This document shows positions 9,001 through 13,878 of a stretch of DNA of 26,527 nt, one piece after another. The position numbers were made by a program, and so were the translations under genes. Below the pieces are notes generated by a model. That model was not told the origin of the DNA. It worked only from the letters and a program-made list of their open reading frames with translations, and ran no database searches. Source of the DNA: a virus; IMG/VR virus record IMGVR_UViG_3300046747_000157, positions 1 through 26,527 of that record. The stretch is one strand, 5' to 3'. How positions within the stretch are numbered: the stretch's first letter is position 1; each line of letters begins with the position of its first letter.

Positions 9001-9702
9001 CCACCCACCAACGGCGCCTTTGGTAATTTCGTACGAATCACCTTCCTTGGGTGGCTGCGCCTTCGGGGCCCCCTCTTCATTCATGAAGCCTTCGTAGGCG
9101 CGCTTCGCAAAACTAGCCGTATTTCCGATGCCTCGGCTGATCATCCCGCCGGGGGTGAGATCCGAGATCGGCTTGAGCGGCCGCATGACGTCAATGACAG
9201 CGTCCCGCCAGTCACCAAATTTACCAGGCTCTTCCGGAGTTGGGGCCGGTGCCGCGGGTGCCGCCGGCTGCGGAGCGGCGAACTTGGAGAAATCCTGACC
9301 CTCTTCTGCCGGTGGCGTTGGTGTGGGCGAAGGCGTTGTCTCACCGGGAGTCGGCTGTGCTTGTCCTGGGGCCGCGAATTTCGAGAAGTCGTCAGTCGTC
9401 TCGCCCTTGGAGGCGGGAGGCTCTGGCGTAGCCGGCGCGGTGGGCGACGGCGGTGGGGCAAGTGGGGGGATTCTGTCTTGGGTCGCTGGAATCAGTTTGT
9501 TCCAGTCGGTTTCGCGGGCTGTCTTGCGAGCCAAGCGATTCATGACATCCGCGGACGAGATGAAGTTGTCGTCCGGGGCACTGGCCATAGCGTAATTCGT
9601 GAGATCACGAATCACGCCCATGGGGTCGTTAGGTTGCTGCTGAGTCTGATCAGGTTCGACGGTGTCGCCGCCGAGACCGAAAACGCTTTCGTCGAGAGCC
9701 AT
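1..9702 (-). CDS. Giant polyvalent internal-virion-type protein (3' end beyond window)
   Basis: The frame beginning at ATG 9702 was followed codon by codon to position 1 without a stop, giving at least 3,234 residues; the C-terminus lies outside the window. Order by residue: disordered Pro-rich N-terminus with DFSKFAAP at 105-112 and 137-144; Gly-rich hydrophobic region about 310-490; inorganic-pyrophosphatase-like domain about 735-868; KOW/SH3-like segment about 1435-1500; winged-helix-like segment about 1577-1640; an ARK...WPRPDY segment about 1825-1960; FGNWV segment plus HELLH zincin about 2105-2378; N6-adenine methylase about 2545-2765; Gly/Thr-rich linker; ADP-ribosyltransferase-like domain about 2920-3050. 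This mix is that of phage polyvalent proteins, which are thought to be packaged and delivered with DNA. It starts 2 nt after the previous stop, behind a weak ribosome site. It is last in the visible structural operon. The reading frame is certain; domain names come from motif recognition; delivery into the host is inference. Confidence 0.9.
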   Translation of the reverse strand, partial: MALDESVFGLGGDTVEPDQTQQQPNDPMGVIRDLTNYAMASAPDDNFISSADVMNRLARKTARETDWNKLIPATQDRIPPLAPPPSPTAPATPEPPASKGETTDDFSKFAAPGQAQPTPGETTPSPTPTPPAEEGQDFSKFAAPQPAAPAAPAPTPEEPGKFGDWRDAVIDVMRPLKPISDLTPGGMISRGIGNTASFAKRAYEGFMNEEGAPKAQPPKEGDSYEITKGAVGGWYQNAKMIGRAGEIYGRLFNRPEMEAASKELTAYGKKSSDPYNARVAGIENIRTGEGLVPFLQDVGSFAGYNTAQAVASSIPSFVGAGIGTAVGSAWGTAVAGPPGAVVGGTIGNWAGMSLPSYVQNLGDVGDDIAESDAINKKIADGTVSQKWVDSVAATAAVPMAMLDIYSEYNILGKKLLEKAKTSLRHRLVHDIVNGALIEGSTEGLQQIISEWAQEYVGGDKTAYQQVLSVTNNFLGGMFGGVVFGGTGAVMQRNEKGPPGAPPPEAPITPPPGGGPSSPEDVADFLRRAGAAPGGPAPGSPGGPYTGPGTERGAAWRKEMDDFMAARAAREAGTAAPGAATGETSTEPPKEDKTFAEASETLKAFDQDPANFKGQNREADIVAFANQLRQKYGPPVAEWTPEQQTAALKDWSPEDIAKMSPERRLREAQRAVIEGRYKYQAPQTGPKPGTREAPLTPEQAAQGGVANPNPSPQQRISSRYQHTHVNVPELGLTGMGSVSIETDRGGVRKGPINKETGKPEWISPAMPVPYGRAKRIQGADSTKAKPQGLDMFLGHGTDTFVIDQLDKDGKFDEHKVMHGFPSAAAAVHAYLGSYSDNAMSRVGAITSITPEQFKEWTKTGKVAKQPYNKGLRERLANPQKQTGQPKVAGFTTAQGSTYVVHNDGTTTRNASTTRPAGSESARGPQPRSNQTVYVTEQVARALAPPQGGGARIVVRADRISTVWKNTKTGKVGGSPTSTNLSYSTVPAKGLLPLELWNSGTRNHFGNPITELHEVAKEGPSPGEVSAGEGPTGGPSSPTSSGGTEVGGGPRTPPRSGGEGGAAAEGPTTQPATEQPVPQPEKNLDEKISELDAFLDEVTGTKDYHKEIEAVLRPTMSAQEWEKFQHFDAVHTAVAELMKKHGWDVGQALGVVMTEYAKSLGLTTDEEIEKQNGKDTRDAVEQAHDEIDTDVQAVVSPEHGVQAQEAGAATERGAAETTEHGVHERGEAGEQENETETTGTGGPRQPTSKSGVSEGPGTVQPESHPEGTVQSEHPTGEPTSVHGRPEGTESPTGETPVLKQVDYDPLLRKAAAKLGFPFDKIPEDVLTKARKFMKDGEPSLEALAHAWEEVTDETSTESGAVQEPGQENTAVGEPESGQPSRHGVGTGEGEGARKAQGSEPGKSGLTTESGKSVAGAATERSEGAATESVRGGPGEHRFAVGDRVTVETGKYAGKEYKVTNAIAMKDGAPGYRVTRKEGRKTIALKIADSSLKAPEKPFEPRVIVVPNGKATDRIKIVSEPELKEFPNGKKLWFASGYRWIKKNKKWSGSLLSHNFPSFTEENAVKTEAGDLTSAAAQSVQSTGRILIADLADKLDMPLPELHATLKQLQSDGKITLYPMDNKSEITPRIDQAALSIGSEKRHMAYVLNADGTAARTPAEVTKALGKTEPAWQDQMVQAEANKYIAAAMQDRYIKPQLKETSKEKFAELKNKLVTQSARMAARMLKYEPKSDAALVRWVMKIGKEQGITAVGKTGDKVAFDPVHHVYTGGSETEPKMGDEVIIRKPSMVIGGETVLQQGEVTDLPAPKVKKGRGSTGGPKSPGITDTGEVIKGARKHKFGTGLTDEELGGMTDAEKTKFIKKDNIWPRPDYAKMVGEGVEASAAYAVKLWYDKLPVQPHDAGQQQQYIDLVRKLREVAEGVKTWDDTKGVEDLLNEMVSGIGTYSDWDKLAPVLRKTKKRWGSSYSYKHPFELTSKDRRKIDAEIKKGWPNIEPWNRVYTLNHSRFKKTELSQKSGWSIDDKSGKPLLKDGTFNPYEKDGRFKQDTGFQFFDTRDEAVVKARELYETNKGKPEGGPKEPVRPYLKTIERVGPDHRQGRDITPEEFANKDGKSHFDFRGNQFGNWVRKGDERQQLLNDAYDALHDFMDAVGWTNPKALSMQGPFRIGMAWGARGQGGKAGATFEAHENVTNVTRPHAGSLIHELLHGIDFNVANLMRKSGAYGSTIHSISGWRNKAVPKIATFEWTKARAMDKFPDFSPRLAKAAMDVMQSLYFQRETPAQALARVDEKLKAETVHLENWKKRADESRAAIAKDGGSKWHRDQLRGADKNIPLYERLINTLKYGTVYRELVPTDFYKEADALGEYWRRPNELWARAGEAFVFDKLKEMGVSSPFGVQGVEEDRFAGDGYKANPYPTGSERRYINEKFAAFFDALQSDKSGKLTGVPGEVTVEKQDWSVKRGYGQPKLSEAFANHFRAEGFKDILAARAFAREEGFKDLNDKQIEEELELGVVKRAREIATEFSHRIKPNPGPKDITEKDAFDALLDLYGRQPRLSAKTTTSAVLQQLSTPIPLAYMVDYLAGMTRESSVLEPTAGNGALLLVANASKTTAIEIDKNRANNLQDLGFAPLQKDALAPKSYPADETYDVIVANPPFGATKDDHGKTITYDLSDIQKGYHTNEADHVIALRALQHLKDDGRAVLIVGGVNKMASTEAKRSKAYQGKAKREFYQVLYKNFNVVDHFTVSGNLYERQGAGWPVDVIVIDGRTPSLRKVPAADVPRVLATWDEVKGLIHGPKPVVRSQTERPYVPGTGSGTGDEGGKGTTRGGGRGAGGTGGPRNPGPVLGGGIDESGPGETGTETPTTGPKETGHPRGTPGEPGDTGGALTPATQDDLNELDNFLNDTLPEQKKTTAAYKVPESPSDIDPNAKPNLGTLFRGVESGTTSKDALRVFRGGDMGDGVYLTSSHDIASSYGGGPKASVKGGTRVVHNYELKDLNPGDVAYVFGGAKTGEDVSIVSGTGAKLWHGPWKPEKVEAALKQHGDVKLVVGTPKSIGVNQISIRDTSVLQTSTTPEPKTEAYKVPAFKTWQESLAWMKERIKFYEEMTKARHGWFDDLIKKEKGPDGKPIWDYTKVAELEPIMEADNRASHEHLRIANSTADIPGKEEQGRPYSGTIQGYYDHFKSLIDHANQRPQTKAWLDAARQKVGTRPSTAEVIKKAGAAAVGVADETLSALTKLMG
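553..945 (-). other. ADP-ribosyltransferase-like domain of the giant protein
   Basis: Residues about 2920-3050. GTLFRGVESG (Arg at about 2932) is followed by GDGVYLTSSHDIASSYGGG (Tyr at about 2956) and a beta-rich stretch. This resembles the Arg and Tyr/Ser-Thr-Ser parts of ADP-ribosyltransferase folds found in polyvalent proteins. The catalytic Glu could not be placed with confidence, so activity is uncertain. Confidence 0.5.
1408..2070 (-). other. N6-adenine DNA methylase domain of the giant protein
   Basis: Residues about 2545-2765. An SAM-dependent Rossmann methylase with LSTPIPLAYMV (motif X-like), VLEPTAGNGALL (motif I, E at 2587), AIEIDKN (motif II) and DVIVANPPFG (catalytic motif IV, N at 2647). 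The C-terminal NLYERQGAGWPVDVIVIDGR is typical of the methylases linked to strawberry-notch helicases in phages. All the key motifs are present, so it should be active. No cognate restriction enzyme is in view. Target sequence unknown. Confidence 0.82.
2569..3390 (-). other. FGNWV segment plus HELLH zincin-like metallopeptidase of the giant protein
   Basis: Residues about 2105-2378. FDFRGNQFGNWV, an AYDAL helix, ALSMQGPFRIGMAWGARGQG and GSLIHELLHGIDF follow one another as in polyvalent proteins that pair an accessory domain with a zinc metallopeptidase. H2198, E2199 and H2202 form an HExxH motif (two zinc ligands and the general base). A later block, ELWARAGEAFVF near 2367, is typical of the family. 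The third zinc ligand was not identified. A role in self-processing or in cutting a host protein is inference. Confidence 0.72.
3823..4230 (-). other. Large-polyvalent-protein-associated segment (ARK...WPRPDY)
   Basis: Residues about 1825-1960 begin GARKHKFGTGL, continue with a Thr/Asp/Glu stretch, then KKDNIWPRPDY and a helical part ending in VREVAEGVKT-like sequence. I recognise this as a conserved accessory segment of phage polyvalent proteins but cannot fix its family number. No activity is assigned. Confidence 0.5.
4783..4974 (-). other. Winged-helix-like segment of the giant protein
   Basis: Residues about 1577-1640 read GRILIADLADKLDMPLPEL followed by a second helix and GKITLYPM, the usual helix-turn-helix plus wing layout. 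A KOW-like stretch with VGDRVTVETGKYAGKEYKV lies upstream at about residue 1440. Both assignments rest on pattern only, and nucleic-acid binding is unproven. Confidence 0.4.
7099..7500 (-). other. Inorganic-pyrophosphatase-like domain (polyvalent type) of the giant protein
   Basis: Residues about 735-868 read like the pyrophosphatase-type domain described in phage and plasmid polyvalent proteins: SIETDRGGVRKG, then PVPYGRAKRIQGAD, then the core FVIDQLDKDGKFDEHKVMHG, then ITPEQFKEW near the end. The order and spacing of these blocks are what point to the family. The real substrate of such domains is not established. Confidence 0.65.
8233..8775 (-). other. Glycine-zipper hydrophobic region of the giant protein
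   Basis: Residues about 310-490 contain two Gly/Ala/Val-rich stretches, one starting FVGAGIGTAVGSAWG and one reading FLGGMFGGVVFGG, separated by a helical part. The composition suits membrane-inserting or tightly packed helices, as in phage ejection proteins. Membrane insertion is inferred and no defined family was recognised. Confidence 0.5.
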
Positions 9703-9704
9703 AA

Positions 9705-11264
9705 TTACTGAGTTCCGGCCTGATTATTGTCACTATAATACTGTTGTCTTTCTAAATCGTTGATGTCCTTGTCTTTCTGGGCAGCCTTTTCATTCTGGTC
9801 ATGCGCGTCGCCCAACCTGTCCATCACGGTCTCTTGCGCGCGCTGCACTGGAGTAGCGCCGGGCTTCGGAATAAACCAAGCCCCCGGCGGAACGAGCTGC
9901 TTAAACTGCTCATCCGTCATCTTGCCACCCCCGATAGCGTGGGGATCGAACGCATTCGCCGCATTGGTGCCGGCGAGCTTGTTCTTGGCGGCGACTTCCG
10001 GCGTAATATTGTATTGCTTGTAGAGTTCCTGACGCCGCGCCTCGAACTTCTGCCTTACTGTCTCAAGATCTTTCTCATACTTAGCCGCATCCGAGGTACT
10101 CATATCAGCGCCATACTTGCGGCGGACGTTCTTGAATTCATTTTCCATCATTGTGTTGATGGGGCGATCGATCATAGTCTGTCGGCCGATCGGGCTCTGC
10201 CACATCTTCTCATTGGTACCGAGTGTCAGCTTTCCGTTCTGATCAACCTTGGCACCCCAAACCTTGGCTTGGGCGTTGACAAGATCCATCTTGGCTTTCG
10301 CAGTCCCAAGCTCGAACGGAAGCTTGGTCAGCTTCTCATCCTCAGCGAACTCCTGTTTGTGCTCGGATTCGTCCTGCTTGCGGTTGGCGGTATCTTGCGC
10401 CGACCCACCCGCCATGGACTTACCAAATCCCCCGGCGAACGCTCCGAACTTGCTGCCAGGATTCGCATTGAGACCCGAGAGACCGGCGCCGAGCGATGCC
10501 GCCATGCGGCTATCCTGGTTATTGTAATTGCCACCGCGCTTCGGCCAGCCGAACTGCGCAGCACGATCCTGCGGAGCACCACCACCGATGAGCTGCTGGA
10601 GCAAACCACCCAGAGGCCCATTGGCGGTAGGCGCAGCAGTCGGCGGAAGAGCGCCGGGGGCCTCGCGCGGCGCGGGCGGCGTGAGGGGCAGCGGAGCTGG
10701 ACCACCCTGCGACGGCAGCGGGCCTTGGGGAGTGAATGCCTGTTCTGGTGTCGGGAACGGCGCCACCCCGGACGGCCCACCGGCGAGCGGGCCAACGAAT
10801 GGCTCAACCTGGCTGCGTGCGTAGTCAGACCCTATCCCGCCTGGTGCGCCCGGTAAGGGTTGCGGCGCTGGTGCCTGCATAGGATTATTGGGCCCGACCG
10901 TACTAGGAAGCTCTGGCATCCCAGCCGGTGGTGCCATGGGGTTGCCGGGCATGTTCTTGGAGGCGTCGATACTACTCCCCGGATCAAGGGGGTTGTTACC
11001 AGTGTTCTGAGTCGGATCACCGCTCAGAAGCCCTCTCCCAGCCACGCTGCTGATACCCATGTCGTCATTCGCGCCACCCTTGGCGGCGCCCATCGGGCCC
11101 GTGTCATGCGGCGTGAGCGACGACATGGTGGCACCGGCGCTGAGCATCTTCGCCAGACTATCAATCATGCTGTCGAAGTTGAGCCCACCGCCGAGCTGCT
11201 CGAAGAAACTGCCGCCGGGTTGACCGCCAGGCTGGCTGCCATCCGCACTGTAGGTATCGCTCAT
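9705..11264 (-). CDS. Gly/Pro-rich internal virion-like protein (519 aa)
   Basis: Not assigned to a family. Residues 1-220 are Gly/Pro/Ala-rich and probably disordered, with FFEQLGGGLNF near the start. Residues 230-300 are Gly/Ala-rich (AASLGAGLSGLN, FGAFAGGFGKSMAGG), and residues 300-519 are charged and helical with a late PPGAWFIPKPGA block. The layout suits a packaged or ejected internal protein, and it lies directly upstream of the giant gene. ATG 11264 follows AAGGA about 10 nt upstream and the gene ends in TAA. The mixed low-complexity and helical make-up recalls phage internal proteins; a role in ejection is inferred from position. Confidence 0.8.
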   Translation of the reverse strand: MSDTYSADGSQPGGQPGGSFFEQLGGGLNFDSMIDSLAKMLSAGATMSSLTPHDTGPMGAAKGGANDDMGISSVAGRGLLSGDPTQNTGNNPLDPGSSIDASKNMPGNPMAPPAGMPELPSTVGPNNPMQAPAPQPLPGAPGGIGSDYARSQVEPFVGPLAGGPSGVAPFPTPEQAFTPQGPLPSQGGPAPLPLTPPAPREAPGALPPTAAPTANGPLGGLLQQLIGGGAPQDRAAQFGWPKRGGNYNNQDSRMAASLGAGLSGLNANPGSKFGAFAGGFGKSMAGGSAQDTANRKQDESEHKQEFAEDEKLTKLPFELGTAKAKMDLVNAQAKVWGAKVDQNGKLTLGTNEKMWQSPIGRQTMIDRPINTMMENEFKNVRRKYGADMSTSDAAKYEKDLETVRQKFEARRQELYKQYNITPEVAAKNKLAGTNAANAFDPHAIGGGKMTDEQFKQLVPPGAWFIPKPGATPVQRAQETVMDRLGDAHDQNEKAAQKDKDINDLERQQYYSDNNQAGTQ

Positions 11265-11276
11265 GGCCTGTGTTCC

Positions 11277-11927
11277 TTAGCCGACGCTGTAGCTGCCGCC
11301 ACTGGGCTGTCCGCCGAGTGCGCTGAAGAGGTTCGCGAATGGTGCGCTCCCAGAATTGCCCTGGGGTGCCGGAGTCGGCGGCATCGGGTTAGGCCCCGGA
11401 GGCGTCGCTGGACCACCAGGCGCCATGGCACCCGGTGCCGTAGGAGCGCCACCAGTGAATGTTGGTCGCGCGCCACCACGTGACATGAGATTCTGAAGCA
11501 AGGAGGCGAAATTATTGGCGCCACCGGAGCCACCAAGACCACCCATGCCGCCAAAGAGATTGCGCAGTATCCCAAAGAACGGATGTTCGTGATTGGTGAC
11601 GGCCGGCGTCATCGCGTTGTGCTGTTGAATCTGCGGCGCGAGCGCGTTGCCACCAGGCGCGATCCCGGTTGGGGAAGGAGTGGCTGGTTGCGCGTCAGGC
11701 GTAATGCCAATATTTCCGGCCCCCGGCATCGGGTCGGTGGTCGAGGTACCAGCGGTCGGGTCAGACGGGCTCGTCGGAGTAGATGCGCTCGGGTTGCCGC
11801 TGTCGCCCGTCACTGGCGCGCTTGGGTTCGGGATAGGGCTTGTTGAGCTGCCCCCTCCACCTCCGCCGGCTGAGCCGAAGAGTTGACCGCTTTTACTTGC
11901 AGCGCCGAGACCGCCTGGGAAACACAT
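11277..11927 (-). CDS. Gly/Pro-rich low-complexity virion-like protein (216 aa)
   Basis: No family recognised. It opens with MCFPGGLGAASKSG, passes through a polyglycine tract and a Ser/Thr/Pro linker, and has a short hydrophobic helix-like block around residues 115-145 (FFGILRNLFGG, NNFASLLQNLM) before another Pro/Gly tail. ATG 11927 has AAAGGAG 7 nt upstream, and that ribosome site overlaps the stop of the preceding gene, which suggests coupled translation. The start MCFP resembles MCFG in the neighbouring upstream product. Probably a minor or internal virion protein, based only on composition and place. Confidence 0.72.
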   Translation of the reverse strand: MCFPGGLGAASKSGQLFGSAGGGGGGSSTSPIPNPSAPVTGDSGNPSASTPTSPSDPTAGTSTTDPMPGAGNIGITPDAQPATPSPTGIAPGGNALAPQIQQHNAMTPAVTNHEHPFFGILRNLFGGMGGLGGSGGANNFASLLQNLMSRGGARPTFTGGAPTAPGAMAPGGPATPPGPNPMPPTPAPQGNSGSAPFANLFSALGGQPSGGSYSVG

Positions 11928-11939
11928 GCTAGTTCTCCT

Positions 11940-13151
11940 TTACGCGGCCAAGCCGAACGCATCGGCAAGGAACGCTCTGCGCGCTGGGCGCGTGGCCATT
12001 TCGTAGTCGACCGCCTTGTAGTCACCGAAATCATGCACGGCCTCGGGGACACGATCTTCGATATCCTGCGCCATGAGACCGATCTGCGGAGTTGGGTCGT
12101 CGATGTAGTTGTAGGACCAGACCGGCGTGCCATCCCACAGCTCAGTGAGAGGCTCGATGTTTTCCTTGAGTTCGATATCCGACATAGCCAGAAACGGCAG
12201 CATGCTGGATAGGCCGCTGGCGATCCCGGTGCCGGCGGATGCGAGTGTCGGACCCATGAGCGAACCAGCAATCGAACCTAATGCTCCAAGGCCAGAGTTA
12301 TCTGGAGCACTGGTGGTCTGCACACCGGTTGACGGCATGCTCTTGGTACCGACCGAAGCCGTTTGATTGAGGAGCTGCGCGATCTGCGGCATCCACTGCA
12401 TGTTCTGAATCATCCAATCCTGGAACGGGACATTCAGTTTGGCCTGAGTTTGCGCCGTCTGACCCATGCCAAGCGAGTTGAGGATGTTGGCCAAGTTCAC
12501 CTGACCACTCTGGAGATTCATTAAATCTCCGGCCCCGCTCTGGGCGCGATTGAGCGCGGTCTCTTTCAAACCAGCGTTGGCAGTCTGGGCATTGTTCGAA
12601 TTGCTGACGTCTTGCGCACTTGCGCCGAGCGCGCGGTCGAATGCCTGATTGTAGGCGTTACTGATCAGGCCCTGTCGACTCTGGTCGTACCGTCGGTTGA
12701 CCAGATCCTGGTCGATTGCGGCGCGCGGGTCCCCGAAGGCGCCAGACATTGTGGCTGCGCCCTGAGCGCTGCGGAGCGCGGCGTTGCGCTGCTCTTCATT
12801 ATCCCTGAGCTGCGGATCGAGCGCGGACGCATCGAATTGATCCATGTAGGGCTGAATGCCCTGGGAGATATTGTTGGTGAGAATGTGCCCGGCGGGCGCC
12901 GAGCTGTATTGATTGACGAGATCCTGTGCGTGGCTAAGGTAATCCGGGTTAGCCGCAGTCGTGGCCGCGAGATCAAAGCCCTGGTTCTGGAGCGGCCCGA
13001 AGTCGGCAACGCGATTATCCGGGAGTGCCGGCATGCCTCCGGCCTGCGCGCTCTGCAACCAATCCAGGTTCTGAGCAGTCGCGTTCGTTACGCGCGGATC
13101 AGGAGTGTTGCTGGTATTGACCGTTTTGGTGGTCGCATTACCAAAGCACAT
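11940..13151 (-). CDS. Virion protein with C-terminal Peptidase_S74-type intramolecular chaperone
   Basis: 403 residues. Residues 1-285 are Ala/Asn/Gln-rich and helical without a recognised family; residues 288-322 are Gly/Ala-rich and hydrophobic. Residues 323-388 match the S74 chaperone domain: MSDIELKENI, then WSYNYIDD, IGLMAQDIEDRVPEAV and VDYEMA. S324 and K329 have the five-residue spacing of the Ser-Lys dyad known from endosialidase chaperones, so self-cleavage before S324 would free about 80 residues. These domains usually end tail spikes and fibres and assist trimer folding; here the domain sits on an internal-protein-like chain between an acetyltransferase gene and low-complexity virion genes. 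ATG 13151 has AAGGGTG about 7 nt upstream. The S74 call is firm; the role of the rest is open. Confidence 0.85.
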   Translation of the reverse strand: MCFGNATTKTVNTSNTPDPRVTNATAQNLDWLQSAQAGGMPALPDNRVADFGPLQNQGFDLAATTAANPDYLSHAQDLVNQYSSAPAGHILTNNISQGIQPYMDQFDASALDPQLRDNEEQRNAALRSAQGAATMSGAFGDPRAAIDQDLVNRRYDQSRQGLISNAYNQAFDRALGASAQDVSNSNNAQTANAGLKETALNRAQSGAGDLMNLQSGQVNLANILNSLGMGQTAQTQAKLNVPFQDWMIQNMQWMPQIAQLLNQTASVGTKSMPSTGVQTTSAPDNSGLGALGSIAGSLMGPTLASAGTGIASGLSSMLPFLAMSDIELKENIEPLTELWDGTPVWSYNYIDDPTPQIGLMAQDIEDRVPEAVHDFGDYKAVDYEMATRPARRAFLADAFGLAA

Positions 13152-13163
13152 TGTGTGGCACCC

Positions 13164-13706
13164 TTAGTGTTTAGTCTCTGATGGCTGGTCTGGAGCAAAT
13201 GTCTGCACGCGGGTGAAGTGGATACCGTTGTTACGCATTCGCTTATGACCGATGATAACGACTGGCAGATCGGCGCTTTTGCCGATGATGTGGGCTTCGG
13301 CGAGCAGTCTTGCCCCGACGCCCTTGAACTTGAGATCGTCCTCAACGAAGAACCAGCGATTGGTGAGGAACTTTGAATCGCTGTACCACCAATCGACACT
13401 GATCAACCCAAGGGTCCCCACGATCTTCCCGTTGAGGATCGCCATGATCGAGGCGCCCTCATTGGCGACACGAAGGACCTCAGCAACAGCCTTGAGCTGA
13501 TTGACTTCCCCGAGCAGAGATGGTCCGGCGGCACGAATCAGGAACTGGTAGACAGCCCAGCAATCTTCGTTGGACTCGGCGAACCTGATCTCGATAGCAT
13601 CTTGAATGGCGATCTCAGGTGGTGCGGGTTGATCCACCTTTTTTGAAATCGTCAACGAGGGTTGAGACGAATTCCCTGAGTTCCGCGAGCGTCGCCGCCG
13701 TGACAT
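13164..13706 (-). CDS. GNAT-family N-acetyltransferase
   Basis: 180 residues. GNAT enzymes move an acetyl group from acetyl-CoA to an amine. After an Arg/Ser-rich N-terminus of about 35 residues comes IEIRFAESNEDCW (first strand and helix), then NGKIVGTLGLISV (central strands) and FVEDDLKFKGVGARLLAEA, which carries the acetyl-CoA pyrophosphate-binding loop (K126-F-K-G-V-G131). ATG 13706 is fixed by a strong AAGGAGG 8 nt upstream, although this makes the gene overlap the preceding one by 92 nt in another frame. It lies among virion genes, so a virion or host protein could be its target; the substrate cannot be inferred. Confidence 0.8.
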   Translation of the reverse strand: MSRRRRSRNSGNSSQPSLTISKKVDQPAPPEIAIQDAIEIRFAESNEDCWAVYQFLIRAAGPSLLGEVNQLKAVAEVLRVANEGASIMAILNGKIVGTLGLISVDWWYSDSKFLTNRWFFVEDDLKFKGVGARLLAEAHIIGKSADLPVVIIGHKRMRNNGIHFTRVQTFAPDQPSETKH

Positions 13707-13878
13707 CGATAGTCCTCCTTGGTGTGTATGCGCCGGTGATTAAGAAGTTGTTGGAAACCTGCACGATATCGTTCTCTTTGCTGGCGGCCGCAATCTGCTG
13801 CGCTGCCTGATGCAACCAATTGATCTGATCATGCACCGGCATCCCAAATATTCCGCCGATCAGAGTAACTTGCCTCAT
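13615..13878 (-). CDS. Small conserved-looking protein (87 aa) between tail hub and GNAT genes
   Basis: No family recognised. It has a hydrophobic start (MRQVTLIGGIFGMPV), a helix INWLHQAAQQIAAAS, a strand-like VSNNFLITGAYTPRRTIDV and a helix TLAELREFVSTLVDDF. Its ATG overlaps the stop of the tail hub gene as ATGA, a strong sign of translational coupling. Its last 92 nt are shared with the GNAT gene in another frame. The balanced composition and the ATGA junction favour a real gene; the function is unknown. Confidence 0.72.
   Translation of the reverse strand: MRQVTLIGGIFGMPVHDQINWLHQAAQQIAAASKENDIVQVSNNFLITGAYTPRRTIDVTAATLAELREFVSTLVDDFKKGGSTRTT

Noticed and set aside
9801-10856. Long plus-strand open frame (351 codons)
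   Set aside because: It is antisense to a minus-strand gene with a good ribosome site, gives Arg/Leu-rich shadow-like sequence without motifs, and would break an otherwise single-strand operon.
11880-11927. Possible lipoprotein signal from Met-Cys-Phe start
   Set aside because: There is no basic and hydrophobic leader before the Cys, so it is not a lipobox signal peptide.
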